Below, piece after piece: positions 59,802-64,000 of a stretch of DNA of 64,000 nt. Both the position numbers and the translations under genes were made by a program. The stretch spans positions 1 to 64,000 of the forward strand of contig BBZN01000002.1 of assembly GCA_001304855.1 (NCBI GenBank), read 5' to 3'. The notes under the pieces are model-generated. The model was not told the origin of the DNA. It ran no database searches and saw only the letters and a list, made by a program, of their open reading frames with translations. Numbering within the stretch: position 1 is the first letter of the stretch; each line of letters starts with the position of its first letter. The stretch comes from Clostridia bacterium UC5.1-1D2. GTDB taxonomy: Bacteria > Bacillota > Clostridia > Lachnospirales > Lachnospiraceae.

Positions 59802-61271
59802 GTGTCGGATAAAAAATGGCTGGCCCGGATTTGGGCCCGTGGGATGAGTATGAAAGTACCCATGGCTCTGATTATGATTGCACTGGCTGTGCTTCCGCTG
59901 GTGACGCAGTCGGGAATTATGCTGGGCTCCTTTAACCAGGGACAGCTGGACGCCAGGACGATTGAGATACAGAACCAATGTGTGATTCTCAGCAATAAGA
60001 TGACCCGGTCCGGCTATATGACTGCGGAGAAGAAGAACAACGTCAGTCTGGACAACCAGATGCAGGCCATCTCTGAGGTGTACAACGGAAGAATTGTAAT
60101 TGTAAGCAGCAATTTCAAGGTAATCACGGACACCTTCAATCTTTCTACAGGAAAGTTTTATATATCCGAGGAGGTCATCAAGTGCTTCGGCGGGGAGAAC
60201 AGCAGCCATTACAACAAGGATATGGCGTATCTGGCTCAGACGATTCCTGTCTACGACCCCGCAAATGAGAAAAATGTAAATGGAGTTATTGTTATTACGG
60301 CGTCTACAGAAAACCTTCTGTCTCTCACAGACAAAGTCATGGGGAAATCCCAGTTTTTTATGGTATGTATCACATTTGTTCTGGCTATTCTGGCCTGTCT
60401 GGCAGTCCAGCTTCTTATGAGGCCCTTCAAACGGCTCCAGCGGGCTTTTGATCGGGTGGCTCACGGGGATTTGGATGCAGACATTACAGAGGACGCCTAC
60501 AGTGAGACAAGGCAGCTGTCCCTTTCCGTACAGAAGTCCCTGAGCAAGCTGAAGGCTGTGGACCAGTCCCGGCAGGAGTTTGTGTCCAATGTATCCCATG
60601 AGCTAAAGACGCCCATCACTTCCATCCGCGTGCTGGCGGATTCCCTTATGGGTATGGAGGATGTTCCTGTGGAATTGTACCGGGAATTTATGACGGATAT
60701 ATCGGATGAGATTGACAGGGAGAACCAGATTATTGAGGATCTGCTGACGTTGGTGAAAATGGATAAGTCCGCAGACAGCCAGATGAACATGGAGCAGGTG
60801 AATATCAACGGGGAACTGGAGCTGATTTTAAAGAGGCTTCGTCCCATAGCAAAGCGGGGAAATGTGGAACTGATTCTGGAGAGCATCCGGGATGTGACGG
60901 CAGATGTGGATAAGGTGAAGATTTCCCTGGCCATAACCAATCTGGTGGAGAACGCCATCAAGTACAATGTGGACGGCGGCACTGTCCGGGTGACTCTGGA
61001 TGCAGACCATAAGTATTTCTATATCAAAGTGGCGGACACGGGAATCGGAATACCTGAGGACAGCGTGGATCACATATTTGAGCGCTTTTTCCGTGTGGAT
61101 AAGGCGCGTTCCAGGGAGGTAGGCGGAACCGGCCTGGGTCTGGCCATCACTAAAAATGTGATTCAGATGCACCACGGCGTGGTGGATGTTGAGAGCACGC
61201 CTGGGGAGGGGACTACCTTCAGCGTGAGGATTCCGCTAAACTACGTGCCCAGACAGGAGGCGAAATCATGA
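59802..61271 (+). CDS. Sensor histidine kinase
   Basis: An intact 489-residue membrane kinase. Two membrane helices (about residues 20-42 and 185-205) flank an extracytoplasmic sensor domain. A HAMP linker (RPFKRLQRAFDRVAHGDLD) follows, then the phospho-accepting His in FVSNVSHELKTPITSIR, and the ATP-binding domain with NLVENAIKYN, DTGIGIPED and GGTGLGLAI. The GTG start directly follows the DegV stop, with AAAGGAG upstream. No response regulator gene is adjacent in the window, so its partner is elsewhere. The downstream GerMN gene overlaps by four bases. Confidence 0.9.
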   Translation: MSDKKWLARIWARGMSMKVPMALIMIALAVLPLVTQSGIMLGSFNQGQLDARTIEIQNQCVILSNKMTRSGYMTAEKKNNVSLDNQMQAISEVYNGRIVIVSSNFKVITDTFNLSTGKFYISEEVIKCFGGENSSHYNKDMAYLAQTIPVYDPANEKNVNGVIVITASTENLLSLTDKVMGKSQFFMVCITFVLAILACLAVQLLMRPFKRLQRAFDRVAHGDLDADITEDAYSETRQLSLSVQKSLSKLKAVDQSRQEFVSNVSHELKTPITSIRVLADSLMGMEDVPVELYREFMTDISDEIDRENQIIEDLLTLVKMDKSADSQMNMEQVNINGELELILKRLRPIAKRGNVELILESIRDVTADVDKVKISLAITNLVENAIKYNVDGGTVRVTLDADHKYFYIKVADTGIGIPEDSVDHIFERFFRVDKARSREVGGTGLGLAITKNVIQMHHGVVDVESTPGEGTTFSVRIPLNYVPRQEAKS

Positions 61272-62206
61272 GCAAACCGGCAATGAGACGGCTTCTGTTA
61301 TTAGTGGGGGCAGTTGTGCTGATGCTGTCGGGCTGTCAGGAAAAAGATCAGCCTAAGCCCAACCCTGCAGAGGGAAGGTATCTGATTTATTATATGAATG
61401 CAGCCGCCACCAAACTGGTTCCCAGAGCCTATGAAGCCCAGGCTGAGGGACAGGAAGCGCTGGTGGAGGAGCTGATGGAGCAGTTTGTAAATGTTCCCAA
61501 GGATTTGGACGCCCAGTCCGCCCTTACGGATAAGGTGGCTTACCAGTCCGGCCGTCTGGAGGATCAGGTGCTGTATCTCTATTTTGACGTGAATTATACG
61601 TCTATGAAGCCTGAGCGGGAAATTTTGTGCAGGGCAGCCCTCACAAGAACGATGACCCAGATAGAAGGAATAGACTATATCAATATTTACTGCGGTGACC
61701 AGCCGCTGATAGATCGCCAGGGAAATCTGGTGGGAATATTGTCCAGCAGTGATTTTATTATGAACACCAGCAATGTAAACGCCTATGAAAAGACAGAGCT
61801 GACCTTGTACTTTGCAAATGCCGCAGGAGATAAGCTGGTGTCTGAGAAACGGGAGGTAGTGCATAACATCAATACTTCCATGGAGCAGTTGATTGTGGAA
61901 CAGCTGATAGCGGGGCCGGGCGAGGAGGGACATTCCCCTACGCTTCCCTCCGACTGTAAGATTCTCAGCCTCTCGGTGACGGATAACGTGTGTTATATTA
62001 ACTTTGATTCTGCATTTCTGAGTACGTCTCTGGCTGTGAATGAGTATATTCCTATTTACTCCATAGTGGATTCCCTGTCGGAACGGACGGCGATTACGAG
62101 GGTACAGATTATGGTGAACGGATCGAAGGATGTAATGTTCAGGGATGTGGTGTCTTTGAATACCACATTTGAGCGGAGTCAGGAGTATATAGAGGAAGCC
62201 AGGTAG
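61268..62206 (+). CDS. GerMN-domain lipoprotein
   Basis: An intact 312-residue lipoprotein. The signal peptide ends in the lipobox MLSGC (Cys near residue 23). Two GerMN-type domains follow, about residues 65-165 (LVEELMEQFVNVPKD) and 180-300 (MEQLIVEQLIAGPGEEGHSP, with the second NVCYINFDSAFL). GerMN domains occur in spore-germination and cell-wall proteins and often sit next to histidine kinases. The start overlaps the kinase stop (ATGA), so they are co-translated; it may influence the kinase's envelope sensing. Confidence 0.88.
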   Translation: MSKPAMRRLLLLVGAVVLMLSGCQEKDQPKPNPAEGRYLIYYMNAAATKLVPRAYEAQAEGQEALVEELMEQFVNVPKDLDAQSALTDKVAYQSGRLEDQVLYLYFDVNYTSMKPEREILCRAALTRTMTQIEGIDYINIYCGDQPLIDRQGNLVGILSSSDFIMNTSNVNAYEKTELTLYFANAAGDKLVSEKREVVHNINTSMEQLIVEQLIAGPGEEGHSPTLPSDCKILSLSVTDNVCYINFDSAFLSTSLAVNEYIPIYSIVDSLSERTAITRVQIMVNGSKDVMFRDVVSLNTTFERSQEYIEEAR

Positions 62207-62256
62207 AAGGAAGGGAGATTTAAGGAAAGGACAGGTGAAAGGAAAGTAAATTGAAT

Positions 62257-64000
62257 ATGAAAAGACCGCTTGTAACTGTAGCAGCAGGTTTCGTACTTGG
62301 AGAGGTGCTTGCCCTGCAATATAAACAGGCGGCAGCCGCAGGCTTTTTGGCAATGCCGGTATTGGCCCTTGCGTTGGCGCTGGGAATAGCGCCGGCCCTT
62401 GGAGCGCTGCCCGGCAGAGCAAAGAGGCAGAGGCTGTGCGGTGATGAAATGAACCTGGGAATCCCAAGCATTTTCCGGGGATTGAAGGATAACATGCAGG
62501 GCAGAAACGCTGGCAAGAGAGCGTTTCTGCTCTTTTTTGCGTTGGTTCTGGCAGGAGGGGGATGCGGATATGGCAGGAGCATACAGGTAAAGAAAAGGCT
62601 GGACAGGGATGAAAGGGCTGCAGGGGAGTTTGCAGGAGCTAAGGTGACGGCCGCCGGGATCATAGTAAAGGTGGAATATAAGGCGGAAAGCGTAGGGGTG
62701 GAATTGGAGAACGTTACAATCCGGGCCGGAAGGAGAGCGGAGCGGATTGAGAAGATGATCGTATATGCGGCCGGGGATGTTGATATGGAGGAAGCCGCAG
62801 TGGGCCTGAAGGCGGAGTTCAGGGGAAACTGGATATTGTGGGAAGGGCCAAGGAATCCGGGGGAGTTTGATTTTAGAGGGTACTACCGGTCTAAAGGGAT
62901 CGTCTGCAGGATGTTCGGGGAAGAAATTGCGATAACCGGAGGAGAAGCTCTGCCTTATTACAATTTCCTGACCCGGTTTCGTCTGTGGTGTTCCGGCATA
63001 CTGGATCGGATTTGCCTGCCTGAGGACAGCCCCGTATTTAAAGCGGTTCTCCTAGGAGACACCTCCTGGCTGGAACCGCAGGTGAGGTCTATGTACCAGA
63101 GGAGCGGTATTTCCCACCTTCTGGCTGTCAGCGGGCAGCATCTGACAATAATAGGAGGCGGTTTGTATCTGGTACTGAGAAAATGCGGACTTAGATTTAA
63201 GACAGCCGGAATTGCAGCCGGCATGCTGGTTGTCAGCTTTGGAATTATGACAGGTTCCTCCGGCTCCGCTATGAGAGCTGTTGTGATGATCCTGTGCCTG
63301 TGGCTGGCCGCAGCCACAGGCAGAAGCTATGACACCCTGTCGGCCCTGGGGCTGGCTGCTCTGATACTGCTTATAAGGCGGCCTTATCTGTTGTTTCAGA
63401 GTGGGTTTCAGCTGTCCTTCGGGGCGGTTCTGGCTATCGGGGGGCTGGGAAACTGGCTTACAGGGATGTGGGAGATTGAAAAGGGATGGCAGAAAACATT
63501 GACAATCAGTCTCTGTGTACAGATTGTGATCACGCCGGTTGTGCTTTACCATTATTATCTGTATCCTCTCTACGGCATACTGCTGAACCTTTTAGTCATT
63601 CCCCTCATATCGGTACTGATGTACTCGGGAATTCTGGGGATTGCACTGGGAAGCTTCTGGGTTCAGGGAGGAACTGCGGCAGTTGGAGCAGGGCATTATA
63701 TTCTCCGGTTTTATGAGCGGCTTTGCGGTACGGCGGAAAGACTGCCGGGATACAGCCTTGTGACAGGACGTCCTCAGTGGTGGCAGACAGCAGTGTACGG
63801 GTGTGTTATGGCAGGAATACTGTGGGGAGGGACAGTATTCCTGAGAAGAAGAAAAATAGGGAAAGCTGCCGGAGGAATTGCGCTTGGGATTTGCTCCTAC
63901 TGCCTGTGCTTTCTGATTTTACTGCCTCTTCCGGTAAAAGGGCTGGAAGTGATTTGCCTGGATGTGGGGCAGGGGGACGGGATTGTGCTGGAGACAAAAG
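62257..64000 (+). CDS. comEC: ComEC/Rec2-family DNA-uptake channel, N-terminal part
   Basis: Open from 62257 to the window end, with 581 codons visible and no break. An N-terminal membrane pair and OB-like domain (DUF4131 type) are followed by the competence domain with RSGISHLLAVSGQHLTIIG, RAVVMILCLWLAA and a long series of helices. The sequence then enters the metallo-beta-lactamase-like domain at LEVICLDVGQGDG. ComEC forms the channel for single-stranded DNA uptake. A TTG six bases upstream is an alternative start. GGAAAG precedes the ATG. The rest lies beyond the window. Confidence 0.9.
   Translation, partial: MKRPLVTVAAGFVLGEVLALQYKQAAAAGFLAMPVLALALALGIAPALGALPGRAKRQRLCGDEMNLGIPSIFRGLKDNMQGRNAGKRAFLLFFALVLAGGGCGYGRSIQVKKRLDRDERAAGEFAGAKVTAAGIIVKVEYKAESVGVELENVTIRAGRRAERIEKMIVYAAGDVDMEEAAVGLKAEFRGNWILWEGPRNPGEFDFRGYYRSKGIVCRMFGEEIAITGGEALPYYNFLTRFRLWCSGILDRICLPEDSPVFKAVLLGDTSWLEPQVRSMYQRSGISHLLAVSGQHLTIIGGGLYLVLRKCGLRFKTAGIAAGMLVVSFGIMTGSSGSAMRAVVMILCLWLAAATGRSYDTLSALGLAALILLIRRPYLLFQSGFQLSFGAVLAIGGLGNWLTGMWEIEKGWQKTLTISLCVQIVITPVVLYHYYLYPLYGILLNLLVIPLISVLMYSGILGIALGSFWVQGGTAAVGAGHYILRFYERLCGTAERLPGYSLVTGRPQWWQTAVYGCVMAGILWGGTVFLRRRKIGKAAGGIALGICSYCLCFLILLPLPVKGLEVICLDVGQGDGIVLETK

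Overview
The window looks like the chromosome of an anaerobic, spore-lineage Firmicute, most likely a gut Lachnospiraceae (Enterocloster/Hungatella/Lachnoclostridium type). The clues are roughly 50% GC, strong AGGAGG ribosome sites, a class II B12-dependent ribonucleotide reductase, a SigV/RsiV pair, SpoVB-like and GerMN proteins, a THF riboswitch before folT, and LarA-, CobW- and C45-family accessory enzymes. This is inferred from family content only; no rRNA is present.

The sequence carries many apparent frameshifts. About 33 of 54 protein genes are broken, including gap, pgk, gpmI, mnmA and nrdJ, which cannot all be dead. In every case I resolved by hand, adding one base (usually in a short homopolymer) or one copy of a dinucleotide restores the conserved protein. 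I found deletions only. I therefore treat these as sequencing or assembly errors and give the full span of each gene.

Layout. 294-2536 (minus): a PTS IIC-like permease and a GntR/FadR regulator. 2894-10948 (plus): a catabolic operon with a SemiSWEET-like protein, serine hydrolase, CE4 deacetylase-like enzyme, small Cys protein, COG0523 metallochaperone, DUF1097 protein, C45 N-acyl hydrolase, LarA-type Ni racemase and malic enzyme. 11409-14000: PAP2 phosphatase, MBL hydrolase and riboswitch-controlled folT. 14459-18413: a second CE4 + C45 module with an AspT-like transporter, a DUF1622 protein and a small Fe-S protein, followed by a GltD-like oxidoreductase and a LysR regulator. 21366-24394 (minus): MATE and SpoVB-like exporters. 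24614-28623: iscS-iscU-mnmA and a cell-wall amidase. 28791-33957: a secreted protein, tRNA-Ser, an MBOAT/SGNH O-acylation pair and an unknown protein. 34151-37931 (minus): nrdJ with two NrdR boxes, then a SigV/RsiV pair with its own ECF promoter.

38128-47050 is the most notable region. A PrpR-type sigma-54 activator is followed by paired inverted repeats, a -24/-12 promoter, and an operon encoding a family III CoA-transferase, a MatC-like carrier, LeuC/LeuD-type hydratase, a PrpF-type isomerase and an HMG-CoA-lyase-like enzyme. Together these can import, isomerise, hydrate, activate and cleave a branched unsaturated dicarboxylate. A MITE-like element with a target duplication sits inside it.

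47192-64000: a membrane amidase, a PHP phosphatase, the glycolytic run gap-pgk-tpiA-gpmI, a CPA2 antiporter divergent from a LysR regulator, an ABC exporter, DegV, a histidine kinase, a GerMN lipoprotein and the start of comEC, which runs off the window end.
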